Below, one piece after another: positions 56,963 through 64,000 of a DNA stretch of 64,000 nucleotides. The notes beneath the pieces are model-generated. The model was not told where the DNA came from. It was given only the letters and a program-made list of their open reading frames with translations, and made no database searches. The stretch's first letter is position 1, and every line of letters begins with the position of its first letter. Made by a program: the position numbers and the translations under genes. Origin of the DNA: P36-A1 sp049478495 (GTDB taxonomy: Bacteria; Bacillota_I; Bacilli_A; JAJDGJ01); the NCBI RefSeq assembly GCF_049478495.1, contig NZ_CP168083.1:248001-312000 (forward strand), read 5' to 3'.

Positions 56963-58198
56963 ATGAAAACAATAAGCAAATTGATGGCATTTGTACTAAG
57001 TTTAGGTTTTGTGATAAATGTTAGTAATGTAAATGCTGAAATAAATTATTCTAAAAATGAAGACTATTATGAAAAGCTTTGTAGTAACAAAGCTAGTTAT
57101 GAAATAAATAAACAAGCTTGTGTTGGTTTTGATCAATGGAAAAAAGATGGAAATGGACAAGTAGAAAAAATGCAAAAATCTGTTGAAGATGATAGCGTTA
57201 AAGATATGACACTAGATGAACTAACAGCATTACTTAATACTAATAGAGAATTGATAACAGAGAAAACAGCTGCTTACAAAACTAAAAAGAAACGTATAGC
57301 TGCAAATAAAGCAAAAGTAAAAAAACTTGAAAAAGAGGTTTCTAATGCTTTAGCTTTAATGCAAGTTACTTCTGATGAAAATAAAGTAATTGATGTAATT
57401 ATGGGTTCAACAAGTTTAAATGATTTATTAAATAAAATTGATGGTATGGAAGCAATTAATAATGCTAATTTAGATAGTATTACTAAATTAGATCAAACTA
57501 ATCAAGAATTAGTAGAAGATAATAAGTATATCAAATCTGATTTGAAAACACTTAAAGAAATAAAAGCTAAACAAGAAAAATTGTTACTAGAATTCCAAAG
57601 ACAGGAAGCAGATTTATATTCTGGTAGTAATTCTGGTGGTAAAGCAACATATAATAACTTGGTTAATGATGTTGATTTATCAAAGATTAATGATACTAGT
57701 AGTAGTTGGAAATTACCTACTAAAAGTGGAACTGTATCAGCAGGTACTTGGTATTATTCAGGTGGTGGATGGCACCCTGGTGCTGACTTTGCAGTACCTG
57801 TAGGGACAGAAATACTAGCTCCTGGTGATGGAGTGTTACTTGCAACTGCTACTGGAGCTAATGGATATGGTAATCATATGGTTGCTGCCTTTAAAAAAGG
57901 AGACTATGTCTATACAATGATTTTTGGTCATATGTCACAGTTTAAAAGTGGTGTTAGCTCATTTAAAAAAGGTGATGTAATTGGATATACAGGTAATACT
58001 GGAAACTCAACAGGACCACATGTCCATGTTGAAGTATTTAGACATAACACATCTAGTTTATCAACAGTAGTAAAAGAGTTTAAGAAAACACAGGACTATT
58101 GGTTTGGACTTGGTTATAGTAGTAAAGGAAATGCCTCTACTGTACAAAGACTTCAACCGACAGAAGTATTTGGTGTATCTGTAGGCTCAACTTATTAA
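56963..58198 (+). CDS. Secreted M23 peptidase with coiled coil
   Basis: 411 aa. Start at 56963 from GAGGTG upstream. Signal peptide residues 1-26, ending NVNA. Residues about 70-220 are coiled coil (long Lys/Glu/Leu heptads) like EnvC or PcsB-type hydrolases. The C-terminal M23 (LytM) domain covers about 250-380, with zinc ligands in GWHPGADF, FGHM and HVHVE, so it should be an active metalloendopeptidase cutting peptidoglycan cross-bridges. Its own promoter and terminator make it monocistronic. The paralog at 61107 shares the layout. The N-terminal Cys pair (LCSNK, QACVGF) is shared, but this copy lacks the C-terminal Cys pair of its paralog. Confidence 0.9.
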   Translation: MKTISKLMAFVLSLGFVINVSNVNAEINYSKNEDYYEKLCSNKASYEINKQACVGFDQWKKDGNGQVEKMQKSVEDDSVKDMTLDELTALLNTNRELITEKTAAYKTKKKRIAANKAKVKKLEKEVSNALALMQVTSDENKVIDVIMGSTSLNDLLNKIDGMEAINNANLDSITKLDQTNQELVEDNKYIKSDLKTLKEIKAKQEKLLLEFQRQEADLYSGSNSGGKATYNNLVNDVDLSKINDTSSSWKLPTKSGTVSAGTWYYSGGGWHPGADFAVPVGTEILAPGDGVLLATATGANGYGNHMVAAFKKGDYVYTMIFGHMSQFKSGVSSFKKGDVIGYTGNTGNSTGPHVHVEVFRHNTSSLSTVVKEFKKTQDYWFGLGYSSKGNASTVQRLQPTEVFGVSVGSTY

Positions 58199-58207
58199 TA
58201 TTATAGG

Positions 58208-58248
58208 TACAAGCAGGTGGTTTAATAGCACTTGTTTGTATCTTTTTT
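58208..58248 (+). terminator. Rho-independent terminator
   Basis: TACAAGCAGGTG pairs with CACTTGTTTGTA (two G-T pairs), then TCTTTTTT. Confidence 0.8.
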
Positions 58249-58260
58249 AGGCATATAAGG

Positions 58261-58266
58261 TATAAT
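58261..58266 (+). promoter_or_regulatory. -10 element of third galE
   Basis: TATAAT 30 bases before the start; no clear -35. Confidence 0.45.
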
Positions 58267-58296
58267 ATATAAAATTACTAAAAAAGGGGACTAACT

Positions 58297-59262
58297 ATGA
58301 GTATATTAGTTACAGGAGGAGCAGGGTATATTGGAAGATATATTACTGATCTATTAATAGAACAAAATGAAGAAGTTATTATTGTTGATAATTTAAGTAC
58401 TGGACATATAAGTGGAGTGAATAAAAAAGCATTATTTTATGAATATGATATCAGAGATCAAGAACAACTAAATGAAGTTTTTAAAGTAAATAAAATTGAC
58501 TGTGTAATTCATTTAGCTGCAAAATTAAGTGTTGAAGAAAGCGCAAAGAAACCTTATGAATATTATGATGTAAATGTTGCGGGTACCTTAAACTTACTTA
58601 AAACTATGAAAAAATATAATGTTAAAGATATTGTCTTTTCATCAACAGCTGCAGTTTATGGTGATGCAGATTTATCAAATAAAATTGATGAGAACTACAT
58701 AACAGATCCAGTAAATGTATATGGTCGAACTAAACTATTTGGTGAAAAAATGATTGAAGATGCAAAAGTATATGGATTAAATTATGTAATATTTAGATAT
58801 TTTAATGTTGCTGGTGGAAATAAAAAGGGATATAAAATTGAACAATTTACAACTCTAATTCCAAAAGTTATAACAGCAGTTCATAAAGATATGCCTGTTA
58901 CAGTATATGGAAATGATTATCCAAGTATTGATGGTACATGTATTAGAGATTTTATTCATGTTGAAGACTTAGCTAAGGCACATATTCTTGCAGCTAAAAA
59001 ACTTATGAGTGATGCAAGTAATAACATTAGTGGTATTTATAATTTAGGAAGTAGTCAGGGATTTTCAGTATTAGAAATTATTAAAGCAAGTGAAAAAGCT
59101 ATTGGTAAAAATATTGAGTTTATTATTGGACCAAGAAGACAAGGTGATTTATTCTGCTCAGTAGCTAGTTCAGAAAAAGCTTTTGAAAATTTTGGTTGGA
59201 AAACTAATATAAATTCAGTTGAAGATATTATTAATGATATGTGGCAAAAAAATACAGACTAG
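58297..59262 (+). CDS. galE: UDP-glucose 4-epimerase, third copy
   Basis: 321 aa, complete. TGGAGYIGRY Gly motif (Gly7/10/13), catalytic Tyr142-x3-Lys146 (VYGRTK), RYFNVAGG and GPRRQGD. It is clearly diverged from the near-identical pair in the other loci and keeps its own start, promoter and hairpin after the stop. AAAGGGGA precedes the ATG. Being next to a GT2-GtrA pair, it probably supplies a UDP-sugar for that module, as the other copies do for theirs. Whether it works on UDP-Glc/Gal or UDP-GlcNAc/GalNAc cannot be told here. Confidence 0.92.
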   Translation: MSILVTGGAGYIGRYITDLLIEQNEEVIIVDNLSTGHISGVNKKALFYEYDIRDQEQLNEVFKVNKIDCVIHLAAKLSVEESAKKPYEYYDVNVAGTLNLLKTMKKYNVKDIVFSSTAAVYGDADLSNKIDENYITDPVNVYGRTKLFGEKMIEDAKVYGLNYVIFRYFNVAGGNKKGYKIEQFTTLIPKVITAVHKDMPVTVYGNDYPSIDGTCIRDFIHVEDLAKAHILAAKKLMSDASNNISGIYNLGSSQGFSVLEIIKASEKAIGKNIEFIIGPRRQGDLFCSVASSEKAFENFGWKTNINSVEDIINDMWQKNTD

Positions 59263-59265
59263 AAT

Positions 59266-59296
59266 AAAGGTAGTGAATACTAAATTCACTACCTTT
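59266..59296. terminator. Hairpin, probable terminator
   Basis: A perfect 13-bp stem, AAAGGTAGTGAAT with ATTCACTACCTTT, but only three T follow, so strength is uncertain. Confidence 0.65.
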
Positions 59297-59406
59297 AAAA
59301 TTGAGTTAAGTAGTTGCATGCATTTCAATTTTTTACAATTTGAAAAAATATATTTATATGTTAAAATATAATGATAAAAAGTGAAAGTTGTGTAAAGGGT
59401 GAACAT

Positions 59407-60387
59407 ATGAAAATGGTAAGTATTATTATTCCTTCTTATAATGAAGAAGGTAATATAAAAAAAATGTATTCAGAGTTAGAAGATAAGCTTGATAAAAGTA
59501 AAGTTACTTTTGAGTATTTATTTGTAAATGATGGTTCTAAAGATAAAACTGTTAAAATAATTGAAGACTTAAGTAAGGTAGATAAAAAAGTTAAATTAGT
59601 AAACTTTTCTCGTAACTTTGGAAAAGACTCAGCTATGATTGCCGGTTTAGATTTTTGCTTAGGTGATGCTGCAATTGTTATAGATGCAGATCTACAGATG
59701 CCTGTTTCTTCTATAAATGAGTTAGTGTTCCATTGGTTAAACGGTGAAAAACTTGTTTTAACATACCGTTCAAATAGAAGTGGCGGTATAAAAAGTAAAC
59801 TTGCAACTAAATATTATGATTTATTTAATAAAATGTCTAAAACTAAAATACACAAGGATGCTATGGACTTTCAAATAATGGATCGAGAAATTATTGATAT
59901 TATAACTGGAATGCGTGAAAAAACTCGCTATTTTAAGGGAATGACTGGGTATTTAGGTTATAGTCCAAGAATTATACCGGTTGAAATTGTTGATAGAAAT
60001 GCAGGAGTTAGTAAATTTGGTAACATAGAACGATTATTTTCATATGCATTTGAATCTTTTGCTTTATATTCAAACGTTCCATTATTAGTGTCTATAAAAA
60101 TTGGTGCATTTGTATCGCTTGCAAGTTTTTTGTTCTTGCTTTATGTTGTTATTAAAACTATTGCTTTTGGTGTAGATGTAGATGGATATGCATCATTAAT
60201 AAGTGTAATGTTATTTATGTTTGGTATAGTAATTATGTTAATGGGAGTAATGGGTTATTATATTGGATTAATATACACTGAAGTTAAAGATAGACCTTTA
60301 TATATTGTAGATGAAGACAATAGCATTTTAGACTATAATAAACAAGATTTTAATGAAAAAGTAAAGGAAGTAGAAAATGATAAATAA
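59407..60387 (+). CDS. GtrB/CsbB-type GT2 glycosyltransferase
   Basis: 326 aa. Start at 59407 behind AAGGGTGAACAT; an in-frame ATG 36 bases earlier has no ribosome site. The GT-A domain has FVNDGSKDKT and IDADLQMP, and MDFQIMDREI takes the place of the RNTGDFRLMDR block of the other copies. Two membrane helices lie near residues 230-255 and 265-290. It loads a sugar onto undecaprenyl phosphate. Its last 11 bases overlap the GtrA gene, giving a coupled GtrB-GtrA pair. No GT-C gene follows directly, so it may feed transferases elsewhere. Confidence 0.88.
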   Translation: MKMVSIIIPSYNEEGNIKKMYSELEDKLDKSKVTFEYLFVNDGSKDKTVKIIEDLSKVDKKVKLVNFSRNFGKDSAMIAGLDFCLGDAAIVIDADLQMPVSSINELVFHWLNGEKLVLTYRSNRSGGIKSKLATKYYDLFNKMSKTKIHKDAMDFQIMDREIIDIITGMREKTRYFKGMTGYLGYSPRIIPVEIVDRNAGVSKFGNIERLFSYAFESFALYSNVPLLVSIKIGAFVSLASFLFLLYVVIKTIAFGVDVDGYASLISVMLFMFGIVIMLMGVMGYYIGLIYTEVKDRPLYIVDEDNSILDYNKQDFNEKVKEVENDK

Positions 60388-60898
60388 TATTCTTTTTTCA
60401 ATACCAATAGTAAATGTGGAAGTTAGCTACCCACTAGCTTTTATTTTATGCATTTGTGCCTTTGTTATAGGTAAGATAGTTATAGATAAAACACCATTTT
60501 TAAACAGACAGTTTTATCGCTTTGTTTTAGTAGGCGCTTTTAATACTTTTTGTTATTACACCTTTTATTTAATATTATTAAACATTATAAATTACTCTAT
60601 AGCACATATAATTGCCTTTTTAATGGCTGCTTTTATTTCTTATTTTGCTACAACAATGTATACATTTAAAAGAAAACCAGAATGGAAGACCTTTGTCTCA
60701 TTTCCAATTACTTTTTTGCCTAATTTGTTAATGAGTAGTTTAGGAACAGTTTTCTTAGTACAAGCTAATTTAGTTTCTTCAAAATATGCATCATTAATAA
60801 TGATGATTGCAGCAATACCAATTACTTTTTTGGTAAATAAAATAGTATTTGACTATAAAGCATTTAAGAATAAGAAATCAAACAATCTACCACAATAG
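60377..60898 (+). CDS. GtrA-family membrane protein
   Basis: 173 aa with an extra N-terminal helix (residues 12-32) before the four-helix GtrA domain (about 48-165), which has FYRFVLVGAFNTFCYYTFY and ends FLVNKIVFDYKAF. Proposed flippase of polyprenyl-phosphate sugars made by the overlapping GT2. The short basic Asn/Lys tail ends at a TAG that lies inside a terminator stem. Confidence 0.85.
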   Translation: MINNILFSIPIVNVEVSYPLAFILCICAFVIGKIVIDKTPFLNRQFYRFVLVGAFNTFCYYTFYLILLNIINYSIAHIIAFLMAAFISYFATTMYTFKRKPEWKTFVSFPITFLPNLLMSSLGTVFLVQANLVSSKYASLIMMIAAIPITFLVNKIVFDYKAFKNKKSNNLPQ

Positions 60899-60907
60899 GT
60901 TGTTTTC
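60880..60907 (+). terminator. Rho-independent terminator
   Basis: AAACAATCTA pairs with TAGGTTGTTT, overlapping the GtrA stop codon. Confidence 0.75.
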
Positions 60908-61079
60908 TATTTGTAGAGTAAATTTCAATATGTATAAATATAACCTCTCTAAATAACTAACTGAGAACACATAAAGCTTTTCATTTAGTTAATAAAGTTA
61001 ATATAAGGTTAATTATATCACTTTAAAGTTAAAATATATTTTTGTATTGTTAATGTTATGTATATCATTGTGTTGGTAA

Positions 61080-61088
61080 TGTTATAAT
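61080..61088 (+). promoter_or_regulatory. Extended -10 of second M23 gene
   Basis: TGTTATAAT ends 18 bases before the ATG at 61107, so the leader would be little more than the ribosome site. Confidence 0.55.
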
Positions 61089-61106
61089 ATGCAAGAGGTG
61101 AACTTG

Positions 61107-62330
61107 ATGAATAAAATATTTAAACTGAAATTTTTAATTATATGTATTGTAACTATATTAACAAGTGCAAACATAGATGCAACAATAGATTTTAAAAAGA
61201 ACTTTGATTTTTATGAAGAAACGTGTTCTAAAAGATCAAGCTATGAATTAAATAGACAAGCATGTACTGATTTTGAAAGATACAAAGCAGATAATAATGG
61301 TCAAGTAGATCAACTAAATAAAGAAACTAATGATAGTAGTTTAACAGCGGGTGAACTATCTGATTTGATAAAAAGAAATGATGAATTAATTACAAAAAAA
61401 GAGAAACAACTTAAAGCAGCTAAAGTTAAAGTTGCTAAAAATAAGGCTAAGATAAAAAAATTGGATAAAGTTGTTGGCCAAAGTATAGCATTAATGCAAC
61501 ACTTTACAAATGAAAATCAAATCGTTGATATCATTATGGGTTCAACAGATCTTGATGATTTAATGACTCGAGTTGACGGTTTGTCTGCAATACAAAAAAT
61601 AAATATGCAAGATGTAATTACATTAGAACAAACAACTTTAGAATTAGAAGAGACTACACAATACTTAAGTTCTGATTTAGATAGATTAAAAGATATTAAG
61701 GAAAAGCAAAAGAAACTTAACTTAGAGTTTCAAAGAAAAGAAGTAACTTTATATACTAGTTCAAATAGTGGTGGAAGTGCAACATATAATACTGCTTTAA
61801 ATAACATTGATTTAAGTAAGATTAATGATAAATCCAAAAGTTGGGCTAAACCAACTAAATCAGCAACTATTTCTGCATCTACTTGGTATTATCCAGGTGG
61901 AGGATGGCATCCAGGTGCAGACTTTGCAACTCCTATAGGAAGTAAAATAACTGCGCCATCAAATGGCGTTATCTTAGCTAAAGCTAATGGAGGAAGTGGT
62001 TATGGCATTCATATGGTTGCAGCCTTTAAAAAAGGTGATTATGTTTATACAATGCTGTTTGCTCACATGAGTAGTTTTGTTAATGTTAATCAGTTTAAAA
62101 AAGGTGAAACTATTGGGATTTCTGGAAATACTGGTGCTTCAACAGGACCACATATACACATTGAAGTATTTAGACATAACACTGATGATTTATCTATTGT
62201 AGTAAAACAATTTAAACAAAATAATGATTATTGGTTTGGATTAGGTTATAATAATAAGGGAGATTGTAGTAAGGTCTGCCGACTAGAACCAGCATCAGTC
62301 TTTAATGTAAAAACAGGACAAAAATATTAG
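61107..62330 (+). CDS. Secreted M23 peptidase with coiled coil
   Basis: 407 aa paralog of 56963-58198. Start at 61107 from AGAGGTG. Signal peptide about residues 1-24, coiled coil about 65-215, M23 domain about 245-375 with GWHPGADF, FAHM and HIHIE as zinc ligands. Extra cysteines near the C-terminus (GDCSKVCRLEP) are absent from the paralog, which reads GNASTVQRLQP, so only this copy could form that bond. Likely cell-wall hydrolase in growth or separation. Monocistronic. Confidence 0.9.
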   Translation: MNKIFKLKFLIICIVTILTSANIDATIDFKKNFDFYEETCSKRSSYELNRQACTDFERYKADNNGQVDQLNKETNDSSLTAGELSDLIKRNDELITKKEKQLKAAKVKVAKNKAKIKKLDKVVGQSIALMQHFTNENQIVDIIMGSTDLDDLMTRVDGLSAIQKINMQDVITLEQTTLELEETTQYLSSDLDRLKDIKEKQKKLNLEFQRKEVTLYTSSNSGGSATYNTALNNIDLSKINDKSKSWAKPTKSATISASTWYYPGGGWHPGADFATPIGSKITAPSNGVILAKANGGSGYGIHMVAAFKKGDYVYTMLFAHMSSFVNVNQFKKGETIGISGNTGASTGPHIHIEVFRHNTDDLSIVVKQFKQNNDYWFGLGYNNKGDCSKVCRLEPASVFNVKTGQKY

Positions 62331-62357
62331 TCGTTACTTATGTAATGACTTTTTTTA
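62329..62357 (+). terminator. Rho-independent terminator
   Basis: AGTCGTTAC pairs with GTAATGACT, then seven T; it includes the stop codon. Confidence 0.9.
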
Positions 62358-62424
62358 TATAGAAAGGAAAAGGTATATATTATTTTCTGCAAATAAGTAA
62401 ATTATCATATACCAGGGGATAAAA

Positions 62425-63453
62425 ATGTTAAAAACAGATGATTATAATTTTGAGTTACCGGAACATCTGATAGCTCAAACACCATTAGAAAAAAGAGATT
62501 CTTCTAAACTATTAGTGGTTGATCGAACTAGTGGTGAGTTTAGCGATAGTAGTTTTGATCATATAATAGATCATTTAAATGCAAACGATGTTTTAGTAAT
62601 GAATGATAGCAGAGTTCTTCCTGCTCGTTTATTTGGAGAAAAAGAAGATACAAAAGCACATGTTGAAATATTACTTTTAAAAGAAACTTGTGTTGATGTA
62701 TGGGAATGTTTAGTTAAGCCAGCCAAAAGAATTAAAATAGGCACTGTATTAACTTTTGGAGATGGTAGTTTAAAAATGGAATGTGTTGAAAAAAGAGCAG
62801 AAGGACTATGCGTTTTCAAATTAATGTATAATGGTATACTTTTAGAAATACTAGAAGCATTAGGAACTATGCCTTTGCCACCATATATTAAAGAACAACT
62901 TGAAGATCAGGAAAGATACCAAACAGTTTATTCAAAAGTAAGTGGCAGTGCTGCAGCACCGACTGCCGGTTTACATTTTACTAAAGAACTTTTGAAAAGA
63001 ATAAATGAAAAGGGAATAAAGCTTGCTTATGTAACACTACATGTAGGTTTAGGAACATTTAGACCAGTTAGTGTTGATGATGTAACTAATCATACAATGC
63101 ATAGTGAATTTTATAGCTTAGATGAAGAAAATGCCAATATAATCAATAAAGCAATATTACGTGGTAATAATGTGGTAAGTGTTGGTACAACAACCACAAG
63201 AACTTTAGAAACAATAGCTACAAAATATGGTAAAATAGAACCTGTATCAGGTTACACTGATATATTCATCTATCCAGGATATAAATTTAAAGTCATTGAT
63301 ATGCAAATTACTAATTTTCACTTACCAAAATCTACTTTGATGATGCTAGTAAGTGCCTTTGCAGAAAAAGACTTAATAATGAAAGCTTATGATCATGCTA
63401 TCAAGAATGAATATCGCTTCTTTTCATTTGGAGATAGTATGCTTATCAAATAG
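62425..63453 (+). CDS. queA: S-adenosylmethionine:tRNA ribosyltransferase-isomerase
   Basis: 342 aa, full family length. It makes epoxyqueuosine at tRNA position 34 by moving the ribosyl group of SAM onto preQ1. It begins DYNFELPEHLIAQTPLEKRD and contains NDSRVLPARLFG, SAAAPTAGLHFT, HVGLGTFRPV and TNFHLPKSTLMMLVSAF, all diagnostic for QueA. AGGGGAT precedes the ATG. It is 9 bases upstream of the next gene, so they may be cotranscribed. tgt, the usual neighbour, is not in the window. Confidence 0.97.
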   Translation: MLKTDDYNFELPEHLIAQTPLEKRDSSKLLVVDRTSGEFSDSSFDHIIDHLNANDVLVMNDSRVLPARLFGEKEDTKAHVEILLLKETCVDVWECLVKPAKRIKIGTVLTFGDGSLKMECVEKRAEGLCVFKLMYNGILLEILEALGTMPLPPYIKEQLEDQERYQTVYSKVSGSAAAPTAGLHFTKELLKRINEKGIKLAYVTLHVGLGTFRPVSVDDVTNHTMHSEFYSLDEENANIINKAILRGNNVVSVGTTTTRTLETIATKYGKIEPVSGYTDIFIYPGYKFKVIDMQITNFHLPKSTLMMLVSAFAEKDLIMKAYDHAIKNEYRFFSFGDSMLIK

Positions 63454-63462
63454 TACTATTGT

Positions 63463-64000
63463 ATGGAAAATATAAATATAATAGAAGAAAAGGTCGAGTA
63501 TGAAGTAACTATTGAAAAGTCAAAATTTATTACATGGTTGTATCCAGTTGTTGATGAAAAAGAGGCAAAAGAATACATACAATTGGCCAGAACCAAACAT
63601 CCCAAAGCAGTACATCACACATATGCTTACATAATAAGAAAAGAATATCAAAATATAGAAAATCAAAGTGATGATGGTGAACCTTCAAAAACAGCTGGTA
63701 TGCCTATGCTTGATATTTTAAGATATGAAAATCTAGTTAATGTTGTAGCAATTGTCATTAGATACTTTGGAGGGATCAAGCTTGGAGTTGGCGGTTTAAT
63801 AAGAGCATATGGTGGCAGTGTTAAAAGTGCCGTTGATCATGCAAGTATTAAACAAGCGATATTAATGCAGGGGTTTGAAGTGAGAGTATCTTACTCATTT
63901 CATTCTATGGTTGAATACGAAATAAAAAAATATCATGGAGTAATAAACAAAATCGATTATTTAGAAGAAGTAAATATAATATTTTATTCTAAAGATGAAA
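63463..64000 (+). CDS. YigZ/IMPACT (UPF0029) family protein, 3' end outside window
   Basis: At least 179 aa, running off the right edge. It contains HHTYAYIIRKEYQ, SDDGEPSKTAGMPML and RYFGGIKLGVGGLIRAY, the UPF0029 (YigZ/IMPACT) signatures, starting KSKFITWLYPV. The domain has a ribosomal protein S5-like fold; the biochemical role is not firmly known, though IMPACT in eukaryotes restrains GCN2. The frame is open to the end. It starts 9 bases after queA and has no clear ribosome site of its own. Confidence 0.92.
   Translation, partial: MENINIIEEKVEYEVTIEKSKFITWLYPVVDEKEAKEYIQLARTKHPKAVHHTYAYIIRKEYQNIENQSDDGEPSKTAGMPMLDILRYENLVNVVAIVIRYFGGIKLGVGGLIRAYGGSVKSAVDHASIKQAILMQGFEVRVSYSFHSMVEYEIKKYHGVINKIDYLEEVNIIFYSKDE

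Noticed and set aside
1..64000. CRISPR arrays, tRNA or rRNA genes
   Set aside because: No regularly spaced repeats and no tRNA arm or rRNA-like sequence were found on reading; a covariance search was not possible.

Overview
The window comes from a very AT-rich, low-GC Gram-positive bacterium (Bacillota). It uses the standard code: TGG encodes Trp, and TAA, TAG and TGA all end genes. Strong AAGGAG-type ribosome sites, an LPXTG surface protein, teichoic-acid-type polymerases, a TagGH-type exporter and M23 wall hydrolases indicate a walled cell. The style fits a host-associated Erysipelotrichia or RF39-like Bacilli lineage, but no rRNA is present and taxonomy is inference.

Layout. (1) 1-9.7 kb: a plus-strand operon of cell-surface glycopolymer genes: the end of galE, a GtrB/CsbB-type GT2, GT-C-like membrane proteins, a triple-fusion TagF-GT4-GT2 protein, a second GT2 and a GtrA flippase. 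(2) 9.8-19.2 kb: an accessory stretch of small membrane or secreted proteins, including two Ltp-family proteins, a lipoprotein, an alpha/beta hydrolase, an LPXTG SpaA-type adhesin, gene fragments and a possible small RNA. (3) 19.3-31.9 kb: a defence-like island with a minus-strand IetAS-type AAA ATPase plus subtilisin pair and a downstream membrane protein, a divergent KAP NTPase with membrane helices, a 1.1 kb degraded stretch, and a giant DUF4011-type helicase/nuclease interrupted by one in-frame amber codon. (4) 32.3-52.1 kb: a second glycopolymer region with two YfhO-type proteins, a second galE-GT2-GT-C set and five proteins built on TagF, GT2 or GT-D domains. (5) 52.2-64 kb: more conserved genes: secG, rnr, a TagGH exporter, two M23 peptidases, a third galE, a GtrB-GtrA pair, queA and a yigZ-family gene that runs off the end.

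How it fits together. GalE-type epimerases supply UDP-sugars. GtrB/CsbB-type GT2 enzymes probably load a sugar onto undecaprenyl phosphate, GtrA-type proteins flip it, and GT-C/YfhO-type proteins transfer it outside. TagF-type proteins build polyol-phosphate polymers and TagGH exports them. The same polymers are common phage receptors, and the two Ltp-like proteins, IetAS, KAP and helicase/nuclease genes lie between the two glycan regions.

Most notable structure: the galE/GT2 pair at the left edge and the pair near 35-36.6 kb share about 1.29 kb at roughly 98% nucleotide identity (hand comparison) in direct orientation exactly 35,167 bp apart, with abrupt edges inside genes. This suggests recent gene conversion and makes everything between them, including the defence island, a block that could be deleted or amplified by homologous recombination.
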